Source: Azospirillum brasilense
GTDB taxonomy: Bacteria > Pseudomonadota > Alphaproteobacteria > Azospirillales > Azospirillaceae
Direction: 5' to 3'
NCBI RefSeq assembly: GCF_007827795.1
Contig: NZ_VITI01000006.1
Coordinates: forward strand, 124,001 to 188,000
DNA: 64,000 nt
Under the pieces are notes generated by a model, which had not been told where the DNA came from, made no database searches, and worked only from the letters and a program-made list of their open reading frames with translations. Both the position numbers and the translations under genes were made by a program. Every line of letters starts with the position of its first letter. Within the stretch, counting starts at the first letter, position 1. Below are positions 44,723 through 54,621 of the stretch, in pieces.

Positions 44723-45604
44723 TCAGGACACCGCTGGCTGCTTCGCCTTCACGCCCAGCATCCGGCAGATGGCCACCGTCAGGTCCGAGCGGTTCAGGGT
44801 GTAGAAATGGAACTCCTTGATGCCCTGGGCCTGGAGCGCCTGGCACTGCTCCGCCGCCATGGTCGCGGCGACGAGCTGGCGGGTTTCCGGATCGGCGTCC
44901 AGCCCCTCGAAGGTCTCGGCGAAGCGCTGGGGCATCGCCGCCCCGCACTTGCCGGCGAACTCCACCGCGCGGGCGAAGTTGGTGATCGGCAGGATGCCGG
45001 GCACGATCGGCACGGTGATGCCGGCTGCGGCGCAGCGGTCGAGGAAGCGGAAATAGGCGTCGTTGTCGAAGAAGAACTGGGTGATCGCCCGCGTCGCCCC
45101 GGCGTCCACCTTGCGCTTCAGGTTGTCCAGGTCGAACTGCGCGCTCGGCGCCTCCGGATGGCACTCCGGATAGGCGGCGACGGAGATCTCGAAGTCAGCG
45201 ACCTTCTTCATCCCCGCCACCAGATCGGCGGCGTAGGCATAGCCGCCGGGATGCGGAACGTAGCGCCCGCCGACCCCGCCCTCGGTCTCCGGCGGATCGC
45301 CGCGCAGGGCCACGAGATGGCGGATGCCGGCGTCCCAATAGGTGCGGGCGATGGCGTCGATCTCTTCGCGCGTCGCACCCACGCAGGTGAAGTGCGCGGC
45401 GGCGGGGATGCCTGTCTCCTTCTGGATGCGCGTCACCGTGTTGTGCGTGCGCTCGCGCGTCGAGCCGCCGGCCCCGTAGGTCACCGAGACGAAGGACGGG
45501 GCGAGCGGGGCGAGGCGCTGGATCGCCTGCCACAGGCTCTGTTCCATCTTCTCCGTCTTGGGCGGGAAGAATTCGAAGCTGACCGACGGGATGCCGGACG
45601 TCAT
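44723..45604 (-). CDS. metF: Methylenetetrahydrofolate reductase
   Basis: 293 residues, FAD TIM barrel that makes 5-methyl-tetrahydrofolate, the methyl donor for MetH. Motifs are VSFEFFPPKTEKME at the start, VTYGAGGSTRERT, LRGDPPE, AAYPECHPEA and ITQFFFDNDAYFRF. Its ATG overlaps the stop of the upstream ArsR-methyltransferase gene by four nt (ATGA), so translation is coupled to that regulator. metH is in the same operon further down. Confidence 0.96.
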   Translation of the reverse strand: MTSGIPSVSFEFFPPKTEKMEQSLWQAIQRLAPLAPSFVSVTYGAGGSTRERTHNTVTRIQKETGIPAAAHFTCVGATREEIDAIARTYWDAGIRHLVALRGDPPETEGGVGGRYVPHPGGYAYAADLVAGMKKVADFEISVAAYPECHPEAPSAQFDLDNLKRKVDAGATRAITQFFFDNDAYFRFLDRCAAAGITVPIVPGILPITNFARAVEFAGKCGAAMPQRFAETFEGLDADPETRQLVAATMAAEQCQALQAQGIKEFHFYTLNRSDLTVAICRMLGVKAKQPAVS

Positions 45605-46584
45605 GACTGGGCTCCGCTGATGGAGAGGATGGAGGGATCGACCGGGGATGCGCCCTTCGCGGCGCGCACCGCCGGCCAGATGGATACGGTAAGCGGTTCG
45701 CCCGGCAGATGCACCACCGTGCCGCAATCCAGACCGCATTGACGGCACCAGGCGGCGACCTCCGCGTCGGAGAAGCCCAGCCGGCGGTGAGCGTGCTCCG
45801 CCCGCAGGGATTCCAGGACGTGGGGAGCGAAATCGACCACCAGCAGCAGGCCGCCGGGCCGCAGCACCCGCGCCGCCTCGGCCAGCAGATCGGCCGGCGC
45901 CTCCGCGAAATGCAGCACCTGATGGACGACCGCCGCGTCGAAGGAGCCGGATGGGAAGGGAAGCTGGTACATGTCCGCCTGCCGGACGTGGCAATGACGA
46001 AGCGCCGTGTCCTCCAGCTTGGTGCGGGCGATGGACAGCATCTCGCGCGACTGGTCCACCCCGACGGCGCGCCGGGCCCGCGGGCCCAGCACCTCCAGCA
46101 TGCGGCCCGTGCCGGTGCCGATGTCCAGCAGATCGCCGATCCCGTCGGCGGGGATCAGGCGCAGCAGCGCCTCCTCCACATCGCGTTCCGGAACGTGGAG
46201 GGAGCGGATCTCATGCCAGCGGGCAGCGTTCTCGCGGAAGTAGCTGGCCGCCGCCTCGGAGCGGGCGCGCTTGATCGCCTCCAGCCGCTCCAGATCCAGC
46301 GTCAGGATCGGGTCGTCGGACGGGATCGCGTCCACCAGCACCCGCGCCAGCTCCGCCGACGCGCCGCGTTCCGTCAGCCGGTAGAAGGCGAAGGTGCCTT
46401 CGCGGAAGCGGTCCAGAAGACCGGCGTCGCACAGGAGTTTCAGATGGCGGGACACCCGCGGCTGGCTCTGGCCCAGGATCTGGGTCAGCTCCGTCACCGT
46501 CAGCTCGCCATGAGCGCACAGCGCCAGCAGCCGAAGCCGCGTGGTCTCCGCCGCCGCCTTCAATGTCGCAAGCAGTTCGTCCAT
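45601..46584 (-). CDS. ArsR-type regulator fused to a SAM-dependent methyltransferase domain
   Basis: 327 residues. The N-terminal winged helix (about 1-85) has TELTQILGQSQPRVSRHLKLLCDAGLL, typical of ArsR. The C-terminal domain (about 120-310) has SAM-binding motif LLDIGTGTGRMLEVLG, VGVDQSREMLSIAR and VLRPGGLLLVVDF. The fusion directly upstream of metF, with a palindromic operator at its own promoter, fits the methionine-cycle regulators called SahR/SamR, where the second domain is thought to sense SAM or S-adenosylhomocysteine. That name is from memory of the family. A GTG at 46596 is an alternative start. Confidence 0.85.
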   Translation of the reverse strand: MDELLATLKAAAETTRLRLLALCAHGELTVTELTQILGQSQPRVSRHLKLLCDAGLLDRFREGTFAFYRLTERGASAELARVLVDAIPSDDPILTLDLERLEAIKRARSEAAASYFRENAARWHEIRSLHVPERDVEEALLRLIPADGIGDLLDIGTGTGRMLEVLGPRARRAVGVDQSREMLSIARTKLEDTALRHCHVRQADMYQLPFPSGSFDAAVVHQVLHFAEAPADLLAEAARVLRPGGLLLVVDFAPHVLESLRAEHAHRRLGFSDAEVAAWCRQCGLDCGTVVHLPGEPLTVSIWPAVRAAKGASPVDPSILSISGAQS

Positions 46585-46993
46585 GACCGCCGACACCGTC
46601 CCGAAACGCCCCGATGGGCCGGCCGGCCACCGCGGCCCGCCATGCGGGATACAGATATAAAGATATCTTTATGCAGCGTAAACACGTTTTCACCGATCAC
46701 CCTTCCAATCGGGCGGCACCGGCTGACGGGACGCCCGGTGGGGACGCGAAGGGCGCGGCAATCCTACCACATAGGGCAGTATCCATATGGCGACCTCGCG
46801 TGGCGCGCTGGTCAAAAGGCGGCGCCTGTGTTAGGCACGGAACAAAGGGATCGCACGGATTTTCCGGGCGATGTCCTGTCCGGCAGCGTCCGTTGCCGCC
46901 CGGTGAGGGGTCGAACCCTTCGGACGTGGCGCGATGGAGCCGCGGAATCGGATGCCCCGCCCAAAGTCGTGTCCCCAGAAAGAGCCGTCGCCG
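46585..46993. other. Divergent region between the met operon and mlaA (409 bp)
   Basis: The left part holds the met operon promoter with its palindromic operator (46654-46682). The right part, before mlaA, shows GC-rich DNA with no supported gene or clear promoter. Confidence 0.45.
46654..46682 (-). promoter_or_regulatory. met operon promoter with a perfect 16-bp palindromic operator
   Basis: ATAAAGATATCTTTAT at 46657-46672 is its own reverse complement. On the minus strand a possible -35 (TTTACG, 46677-46682) and -10 (TATATC, 46654-46659) are 17 bases apart, so the palindrome sits in the spacer, the usual place for repressor binding. The first gene downstream is the ArsR-methyltransferase regulator, implying autoregulation of the metF-metH operon. 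Confidence 0.65.
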
Positions 46994-47770
46994 ATGAAGC
47001 TGGCCAACCTCTCCTGCTCCCTTCTTCGCTCGGCCGCCGTGGCCGTCGTCGCCCTCGGCATGGCGGGTTGCGCAAGCGCGCCCGGCAACAGCGAGGCCGA
47101 CGTCACGGTGAGCGATCCGCTGGAGATTCCCAACCGATTCGTCTTCGCCGTCAACGAGACCGCGGACATTCTGCTGATCCGTCCGGCGACGGAGGTCTAT
47201 GTGGGAGTCGTTCCCGACCCCCTGCGCCAGGCGGTGCACAACTTCATCCAGAACCTGCTCGGCCCGCTCTACATCGCCAACAACCTGCTGCAGGGCGATT
47301 TCGAGGGCGCCCAGGTCGCCACCGGGCGGTTCATGACCAACACCATCCTCGGCATCGGCGGTTTCGCCGACGTGGCGACGGAGGCCGGAATCGGTGACCG
47401 TCCGGAGGATTTCGGCCAGACGCTGGGCGTGTGGGGCGTCGGCCCCGGCCCGTACGTCGTCCTGCCGCTCCTCGGCCCGTCGAACGTCCGCGACACGCTG
47501 GGCTACGGCGTCGATACGCTGGCCGACCCGTTCCGCATCGGCACCAACGCCGCCGGGGCGGACAACGCGATGTACGGGCGGACCGCCGCCGCGGGCCTGG
47601 ACCGCCGTTCGCAGCTCCTGCGCGAGATCGACGACCTGCGCAAGAACTCGCTGGACTTCTACGCGACGGCCCGCAGCCTCTACGCGCAGCAGCGCCGCGC
47701 CGCGATCGCCAACGACATCGCGCCGGCGACGCCGGACTTCCCCGATTTTGACGAACCCGCCAAGAAATAA
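46994..47770 (+). CDS. mlaA: MlaA (VacJ) outer-membrane lipoprotein
   Basis: 258 residues with a lipoprotein signal (lipobox LGMAGC at about 21-26). The MlaA/VacJ domain has DPLEIPNRFVFAVNETADILLIRPA, a PDPLRQAVHNFIQNLLGPLYIAN stretch, FMTNTILGIGGFADVATEAGI and DFGQTLGVWGVGPGPYVVLPLLGPS. It extracts mislocalised phospholipids from the outer membrane and passes them to MlaC, whose gene follows 93 nt downstream. mlaFED and mlaB are not in the window. The start is set by the lipoprotein signal; an upstream ATG at 46934 would bury it. Confidence 0.92.
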   Translation: MKLANLSCSLLRSAAVAVVALGMAGCASAPGNSEADVTVSDPLEIPNRFVFAVNETADILLIRPATEVYVGVVPDPLRQAVHNFIQNLLGPLYIANNLLQGDFEGAQVATGRFMTNTILGIGGFADVATEAGIGDRPEDFGQTLGVWGVGPGPYVVLPLLGPSNVRDTLGYGVDTLADPFRIGTNAAGADNAMYGRTAAAGLDRRSQLLREIDDLRKNSLDFYATARSLYAQQRRAAIANDIAPATPDFPDFDEPAKK

Positions 47771-47863
47771 GGAGGGGGCCTGCCGCGGTGTGACCGTTCG
47801 CGCTCGATCCTTTAGCCGATTGAGTGTTGACAAAGCCCCCGCGGCAGCCACTTTTGCCTTGCC

Positions 47864-48481
47864 ATGCTGACACGTCGCCTGTTTCTCGTGTGCGCGGCCC
47901 TGCTCGCGGTGAGCAGCTGGGCCGCCCGTCCCGCCGCCGCGCAATCGGCCGATCCGGGCGCGACCGCGTTCATCCAATCACTGGGGAACGAGGCCGTCGC
48001 CACCTTCTCGAACAAGAGCCTGTCGCGCGAACAGGCGGTGCAGCGCTTCCGCAAGCTGCTCTATCAGGGCTTCGACGTGGCCTATATCGGCCGCTGGGTG
48101 CTGGGCCGCTACTGGAACGTCGCCACGCCGCCCCAGCACGACGAATACCAGAAGCTGTTCGAGCGTCTGATCGTCAACACCTACGCCGACCGCTTCGTCG
48201 AGTATTCGGGCGAGACCTTCCGGATCACCGGGTCCCGCGTCGAAGGCGAGGCGGACACGATGGTCTCCACCCAGATCGTCCGCCCCAGCGGCCCGCCGGT
48301 GAATGTAGACTGGCGCGTGCGCAAGCGCGACACCGCCTACAAGATCATCGACGTGGTGGTCGAAGGCGTCAGCATGGGTGTGACCCAGCGCCAGGAGTTC
48401 GCCTCCGTCATCGGCCAGAATGGCGGACGGGTCGAAGGGCTGCTCCAGGCGCTCCGCCAGAAGGTTGGCAGCGCCGGCTGA
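47864..48481 (+). CDS. mlaC: MlaC-type periplasmic phospholipid-binding protein
   Basis: 205 residues with a signal peptide (MLTRRLFLVCAALLAVSSW, cleavage near AAA-QS; the RR is compatible with Tat). The MlaC/Ttg2D domain has FRKLLYQGFDVAYIGRWVLGRYWN, YQKLFERLIVNTYADRF and VDWRVRKRDTAYKIIDVVVEGVSM. It shuttles phospholipids between MlaA and the inner-membrane Mla complex. It is paired with mlaA and ended by a terminator. Confidence 0.92.
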   Translation: MLTRRLFLVCAALLAVSSWAARPAAAQSADPGATAFIQSLGNEAVATFSNKSLSREQAVQRFRKLLYQGFDVAYIGRWVLGRYWNVATPPQHDEYQKLFERLIVNTYADRFVEYSGETFRITGSRVEGEADTMVSTQIVRPSGPPVNVDWRVRKRDTAYKIIDVVVEGVSMGVTQRQEFASVIGQNGGRVEGLLQALRQKVGSAG

Positions 48482-48523
48482 TCCCTGGCCGCTCCGCGCA
48501 ACCGGAACGACCGGGCCATCTTG

Positions 48524-48549
48524 AGGGCCGCCTTCGGGCGGCCCTTTTC
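48524..48549 (+). terminator. Rho-independent terminator after mlaC
   Basis: A 9-bp perfect stem AGGGCCGCC/GGCGGCCCT with a TTCG tetraloop, followed by TTT. It is about 43 nt after the mlaC stop and is typical of a strong intrinsic terminator. Confidence 0.88.
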
Positions 48550-48678
48550 ATGCCCACCGTCTTTCTCGCTGTATTTTCATGAAGGTCCAAACGGCGTTTC
48601 CGTGACGAACACCGCCGGAAGAGGTATGGTCGCGCCCAGAGCCTCTCTTGTGTGTTGCAGCAACGGGCGCCCCATCCG

Positions 48679-50160
48679 ATGGCCGACCGGACTCCGAACG
48701 AGATCGACGAGATCAGGGCGATCATCCTCGCCCACCAGACGTGGCTGACGCGCCGCGGCGGGCGGCGGGCCGACCTCAGCTTCCGTGATCTTTCGAATCT
48801 CAACCTCGACCGGGTGAATCTGAACGGGGCGAAGCTGGCCGGGACCAATCTGGTCGGCGCCCGCCTCGTCCGGGCCGACCTTTCGCAGGCCGACCTGTTC
48901 GGCGCCGACATGGAGGGGGCGAACCTGACCGCCTCGACCCTGATCGGGGCGGATCTGCGCGGCGCCAACCTGCACCGGGCCATCCTGACCGACGCCAACC
49001 TGCGCGGCGCCGACTTCCGCGCCGGGTCGCTGATGAGCGGAACGGACGACAAGCCGCGCAGCGACGGAGTCACCCGCCTGACCGAGGCGAAGATGGAGCG
49101 CTCCATCCTGGCCGGCGCGAACTTCACGGGCTGCGACCTCAGCGGCGCCGACCTGAACGACGCCGACCTGACGGGCGCCGACATGACCGCGGCCGTGCTG
49201 GTCGGCGCCGATTTCTGGGGCGCCACCCTGGACGGCGTGACCTTCGACGGCACCACCATCGACGAGGCGACGCTCGACCGCAACTACCTGCCCGCCTCCC
49301 TTCCCAAGAACGCCATCGTCAGGCCGGCCTACAAGCCGATGCCGTCGGGCGCCTTCTTGGAGGCCGTCGCCGAGCATGAGCGGTGGGTGAACAGTCAGGG
49401 GGCGGAGGGCCGCCATCTCGATCTCGACCTTGTGTCGGTGGTCGGGGCCGACCTGACCGGCCGCGTGCTCGCCGCGGCGCGGCTGCGCCGCTGCCGCCTG
49501 ATGGGCGTGCGGCTGCGCAAGGCCAGCCTGGAGATGGCCGACCTCTCCTACACCGAGATGATCGGGGCCGACCTGACGGAGGCCTGCCTGAACGGCACCA
49601 ACCTGCGCCGCGCCGGGCTGTCCCGCGCCGTCCTGGCGCGCGCCGACGCCCGCCCCGCCCGCCTGTCCGGGAATCGCCCCTGGCCCGCCAACTTCGACGG
49701 CGCCAACCTGACCGGCGCCGATCTGCGCGATGCACGGATGGAGGACGCGGTGCTGCGTTCCGCCAAGCTGGGCGGGGCGAAGCTCGACGGCACGGGGATC
49801 ACGGTGGCGGTGGACACCGCCCCACCGCCGCCGGCAGCGCCGGAAGAACGGCGGGCGCAGAAGCGCTACGCCCAACCCTGTCTGGTCGTCCAGACCGACC
49901 GCGGCGCCCACTCCTCCCGCAACTGGTCGATCGGCGGGGTCTGCCTCCACGCGCCGGACGATCTGTTCGAGGAAGGGGAGACGATCGAGGGCCGCCTGTC
50001 CATCACCGGGCGGGACGATCTCATGGCCACCGCGCGGATGGTCGTGGTGCACAAGGGCGTTGGGAAAGGGCAGGTTTCCGTGCGCTTCCACCAGTATGGC
50101 GACGATCTCAAGCAGCTCTTGAAGACCGCCTTCCTGGAGCATCAGAAGCTGGAAGGGTAA
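48679..50160 (+). CDS. Pentapeptide-repeat protein with a C-terminal PilZ domain
   Basis: 493 residues. Two pentapeptide blocks (about 40-190 and 255-375), each preceded by an H..W motif (AHQTWLTRRGGRRADL; HERWVNSQGAEGRHLDL), mirror the protein at 17042-18391. A proline linker leads to a PilZ domain at about 391-485 with both cyclic di-GMP contacts: R392-X3-R396 and N415-X-S417-X2-G420. It should bind cyclic di-GMP and change a scaffold interaction. The ATG at 48679 lacks a clear ribosome site; an in-frame GTG at 48652 is an alternative. A diguanylate cyclase is encoded at 38255-39292. Confidence 0.85.
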   Translation: MADRTPNEIDEIRAIILAHQTWLTRRGGRRADLSFRDLSNLNLDRVNLNGAKLAGTNLVGARLVRADLSQADLFGADMEGANLTASTLIGADLRGANLHRAILTDANLRGADFRAGSLMSGTDDKPRSDGVTRLTEAKMERSILAGANFTGCDLSGADLNDADLTGADMTAAVLVGADFWGATLDGVTFDGTTIDEATLDRNYLPASLPKNAIVRPAYKPMPSGAFLEAVAEHERWVNSQGAEGRHLDLDLVSVVGADLTGRVLAAARLRRCRLMGVRLRKASLEMADLSYTEMIGADLTEACLNGTNLRRAGLSRAVLARADARPARLSGNRPWPANFDGANLTGADLRDARMEDAVLRSAKLGGAKLDGTGITVAVDTAPPPPAAPEERRAQKRYAQPCLVVQTDRGAHSSRNWSIGGVCLHAPDDLFEEGETIEGRLSITGRDDLMATARMVVVHKGVGKGQVSVRFHQYGDDLKQLLKTAFLEHQKLEG

Positions 50161-50170
50161 CCGGAGAACG

Positions 50171-50197
50171 CTCCCTCTCCCTGGTCGGGAGAGGGAG
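50171..50197. repeat. Inverted repeat between convergent genes
   Basis: An 11-bp perfect stem CTCCCTCTCCC/GGGAGAGGGAG with a five-base loop, between the pentapeptide-PilZ gene and ettA. It has no T run. It resembles the core of the C-rich REP elements at 3156 and 6248 and may act as a bidirectional barrier. Confidence 0.6.
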
Positions 50198-50211
50198 TTC
50201 GCAGGAGCCGC

Positions 50212-51888
<1,677 letters not shown>

Positions 51889-52012
51889 GCGCCGCTCCGC
51901 CCCTTCTGCACAAAAAGGAAAAATTTCAGGACGCCACCGGCGGCGCCACTTCGCTCGCCCAGGGTTTTAGCGCATAAGGACGCGGCATGAAACGGCGAAG
52001 GAGGGAGGCCGG

Positions 52013-52480
52013 GTGGTCGAGATTTATGTGGATGCCGATGCCTGCCCGGTAAAGGCCGAAATTTACCGGGTGGCCGGGCGCAGCGGAATCAAGGTCTGGA
52101 TCGTCAGCAACGGCCCGCTCCGCCTGCCCAACGAATGCCTGTCGGAACTGGTCGTCGTCGGGTCGGAGTTCGACGCCGCCGACAACTGGATCGCGGAGCA
52201 CGCGACCGAGGCCGACATCGTGGTCACCGCCGACATCCAGCTGGCCGACCGCTGCGTCAAGAACCGCGCCGTGGTGATCGGCCCGACCGGCCGCCCCTTC
52301 ACGGAGGACAGCATCGGCTCGGCCATCGCCACCCGCGCGCTGATGCAGGACCTGCGCGACATGGGCGTGGTCAGCGGCGGCAACAAGCCGATGAGCCAGC
52401 AGGACAAGTCGAAGTTCCTGCAGACGCTCGATCAGGCGGTGCAGGCATTGAAGGCCGGGCGGCGGCCGAAATGGCGCTAA
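52013..52480 (+). CDS. YaiI/YqxD family (DUF188) protein
   Basis: 155 residues, PIN-like fold family of unknown role. Signature parts are IYVDADACPVKAEIYRVA at the start, ELVVVGSEFDAADNWIAE, DIVVTADIQLADRC and GGNKPMSQQDKSKFLQTLD. The acidic residues (D8, D10, and the DIQLADR aspartates) suggest a nuclease-like metal site. The GTG start is well supported by GGAGG. It is divergent from ettA. Confidence 0.9.
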   Translation: MVEIYVDADACPVKAEIYRVAGRSGIKVWIVSNGPLRLPNECLSELVVVGSEFDAADNWIAEHATEADIVVTADIQLADRCVKNRAVVIGPTGRPFTEDSIGSAIATRALMQDLRDMGVVSGGNKPMSQQDKSKFLQTLDQAVQALKAGRRPKWR

Positions 52481-52491
52481 GGCGTCACTCC

Positions 52492-52527
52492 GGCAGCATT
52501 CACTTGGGCAGCGTTCACTTGGGCAGC
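52492..52527. repeat. Short tandem repeat duplicating the 3' end of the PAS gene
   Basis: GGCAGC(A/G)TTCACTTG occurs twice in direct tandem, followed by a partial GGCAGC. On the minus strand each copy reads LPK-stop, so the last codons and the stop of the PAS/pseudo-exonuclease gene are duplicated. Confidence 0.6.
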
Positions 52528-53828
52528 ACGCCGGCCTGACCGGCGGCGAAGGCGCGCGCCTGCCCGTGCGTGGCGATTCCCCGCTGGTCCAGCCGCGTCA
52601 GCAGCACCGCCGCCAGTTCCGCCTCGACCTGGGCGGGGGCGAAGGGACCCGTGCGGCGGTCGGTCGCGATGCCGAAGGCGGCGGCCAGCCGGTTAAGGGA
52701 AGCCCCCTCCAGCGCGGGGTCGAGGGCCGCGGCGAGCCGCGCGAGGTCGAGCGTCGGCGGCGCCTCCGGCTCCGGCAGACCGGCGTCGCGGCAGGCGCGG
52801 GCCAGCGTGCCGAGCGCCGTGTCCACCCCCCAGCCGACCACCGCGCAGCCGCGCAAGGTGTCGGCGATCACCGGCCAGGCCGCGGCGAAGGGACGCGCGC
52901 CCGCCGCCATCGCCGTGGTCACGCCGTGGATCGCGCTGCCCTCCACCGGGATCGGCGCGCCGGGATCGATGAACAACTCCAGCGACAGGCTGCGGAAGAC
53001 GCGCGGCCCGACCATCCGCACCGTGCCGACCGCGACGACCGGCCCCTCCTCCGGCTGCCCGGTGGCGGTGGCGACCCACAGGCTGACCATCGGCAGGGCC
53101 AGCAGCGGGTCCTCGTCGCCGAGATGGACGGGACGGGCGTTCGGGCGCAGGAGCCGCCGCTCGCCGGACAGAAGCGGCTGCGCCTCCCCTCCCTTCGCCG
53201 GGAAGACCAGGGCGACTCCCGATTGAAGTCCCAGATCCTTGACGCGCACCGGCACCTCGCCGCCCTGGGCGCGGCGCAGCAGGGCGGAAACCAGCTGGCC
53301 GTCCTCGCGCGCCCGCTCGATGGCTCGGAACAGCTCGGGGCGCGAAAGGTGGTCGTAGATGTCGGCCCCGGCGGACAGCCCCAGATGGGCGGAGGCCGCG
53401 GGGTTCAGCGTGTCGATCCGCCCGAAATCGTCGAGCACCACCACCGGCTCCTCCAGCGCGGCGATCACGCCAGCCAGCCGTTCGCCGGGGCGATGCTCGC
53501 CGTGGCGGCCATGGCGCAGCGCCTCCGCCGCCGCCCGCGCGAGGTCGCCGGCCTCATCCTCCTTCGCATCGGCGGCGAGGGAATTGGCACTGCGCCCACG
53601 CCAGGCCGACAGGGTCTCGCGCAGCCGGCCCAGATCGCGGAAATGGCGGTTCAACCGGGCGAAGGCCATCCACAGCGCCAGCACGCCGAGCCCGACCGCC
53701 CCCATATCCAGCAAGGAACGCTCCGGGTCGGCGACGGCCAGCCGCCCGATCTCCACCCCCAGGAAGGCGAGCGCCATGCCCGCCACCGCAAAGCCCAGTA
53801 CCGCCGAACGCCACGCCCCGCCCCGCAT
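52515..53828 (-). CDS. Membrane PAS protein with an exonuclease-like domain lacking its catalytic motifs
   Basis: 437 residues. Two membrane helices (about 8-28, 40-58), then a helical linker, a PAS domain (about 119-210; VVVLDDFGRIDTLNPAASAHLG) and a DnaQ-like DEDD exonuclease fold (about 245-412). The fold is recognised by LELFIDPGAPIPVEGSAIHGVTTAMA and a C-terminal helix pattern. Yet the first motif, normally DXETTG, is VATATG, and the final HXAXXDA-type motif reads PFAPAQVEA. Catalysis is therefore unlikely. GGAGG lies seven nt before the ATG at 53828. Probably a sensor or adaptor; role unknown. Confidence 0.75.
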   Translation of the reverse strand: MRGGAWRSAVLGFAVAGMALAFLGVEIGRLAVADPERSLLDMGAVGLGVLALWMAFARLNRHFRDLGRLRETLSAWRGRSANSLAADAKEDEAGDLARAAAEALRHGRHGEHRPGERLAGVIAALEEPVVVLDDFGRIDTLNPAASAHLGLSAGADIYDHLSRPELFRAIERAREDGQLVSALLRRAQGGEVPVRVKDLGLQSGVALVFPAKGGEAQPLLSGERRLLRPNARPVHLGDEDPLLALPMVSLWVATATGQPEEGPVVAVGTVRMVGPRVFRSLSLELFIDPGAPIPVEGSAIHGVTTAMAAGARPFAAAWPVIADTLRGCAVVGWGVDTALGTLARACRDAGLPEPEAPPTLDLARLAAALDPALEGASLNRLAAAFGIATDRRTGPFAPAQVEAELAAVLLTRLDQRGIATHGQARAFAAGQAGVLPK

Positions 53829-53937
53829 CGGGCCGCCTCCACACACCGTACGAATGGCGCGACTGTAACGCTCCCGGATGCCGGCGGAAAGGGAGCGGGC
53901 GGGTCAGCCCTCCCGCTCCTGCTCCATCGCTCCGCCG

Positions 53938-54621
53938 CTAATCCGCCGCGAAGCAGTAGAACAGCCCCGCACCGCCCGTGCCTTTGAGAGCGTCCTGGCT
54001 GCAGCCGCCCCGCGTCAGATGCGAACTGTTCCAGGATTTGGCCGGCGGGTCGTCGCTGAGCCCGATGCGGTCGTGGTGGCCGACCATGGCGGCGCCCTCC
54101 GTCCCGCTGCGGGTCCAGTTGCCGCAGGTCCGGTCCTCTGCGCCGCCGAAGGCCGTGCCGTCCGGTTGACTGCCGGTCAGGATGTCGTGGGTGTTGGGGG
54201 TGTCGCCACGGCCTTTCACCGTCTCGCCGGTTTCGGTGAGCCCGGTCTGCTTGGTCAGACCGTTTGTGGTGTGAAGATCTTCCACGCTGCGGGCGATCAC
54301 CTGTCCTTTCACGTTCTGCCAGGGGCCGGCGCCGATGCGGTCGCGGGCGTTCACCGCCGGCCGGCCATCCGCCGCCTGGGTGGACAGGTAGGCCTTCCAG
54401 TCGCGGTTCCCCGCCCCGACGGCCTGCGCCAGTTGCCGGCAATGGCGGTCCGCCCCCTCCAGCCCACCCAGATCGGCGCCCTTCCCCGATCCGACGCTGG
54501 TGATGAAGAAGCTCATGCCCGTCGAACCCCCGGATGTCTGCGCCGATGCCGGTGCCGCCGTCAGCAGAACAGCCGCCGAAATCGCAGCGCCGATACCAGC
54601 CCCAAAGATGGTGCGGACCAT
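53938..54621 (-). CDS. Exported lectin-like protein
   Basis: 227 residues with a signal peptide (cleavage near ASA-QT). The mature domain has MSFFITSVGSGKGADLGGLE, GADRHCRQLAQAVGAG, ARDRIGAGPW, PNTHDILTGSQPDG, TCGNW and a GLFYCFAAD end. Paired cysteines and the WKAYLST and GHHDR patterns fit a family often annotated as lectin (DUF1554/endostatin-like fold). It is secreted or periplasmic; ligand unknown. Family assignment is by recollected pattern, so moderate. Confidence 0.65.
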   Translation of the reverse strand: MVRTIFGAGIGAAISAAVLLTAAPASAQTSGGSTGMSFFITSVGSGKGADLGGLEGADRHCRQLAQAVGAGNRDWKAYLSTQAADGRPAVNARDRIGAGPWQNVKGQVIARSVEDLHTTNGLTKQTGLTETGETVKGRGDTPNTHDILTGSQPDGTAFGGAEDRTCGNWTRSGTEGAAMVGHHDRIGLSDDPPAKSWNSSHLTRGGCSQDALKGTGGAGLFYCFAAD

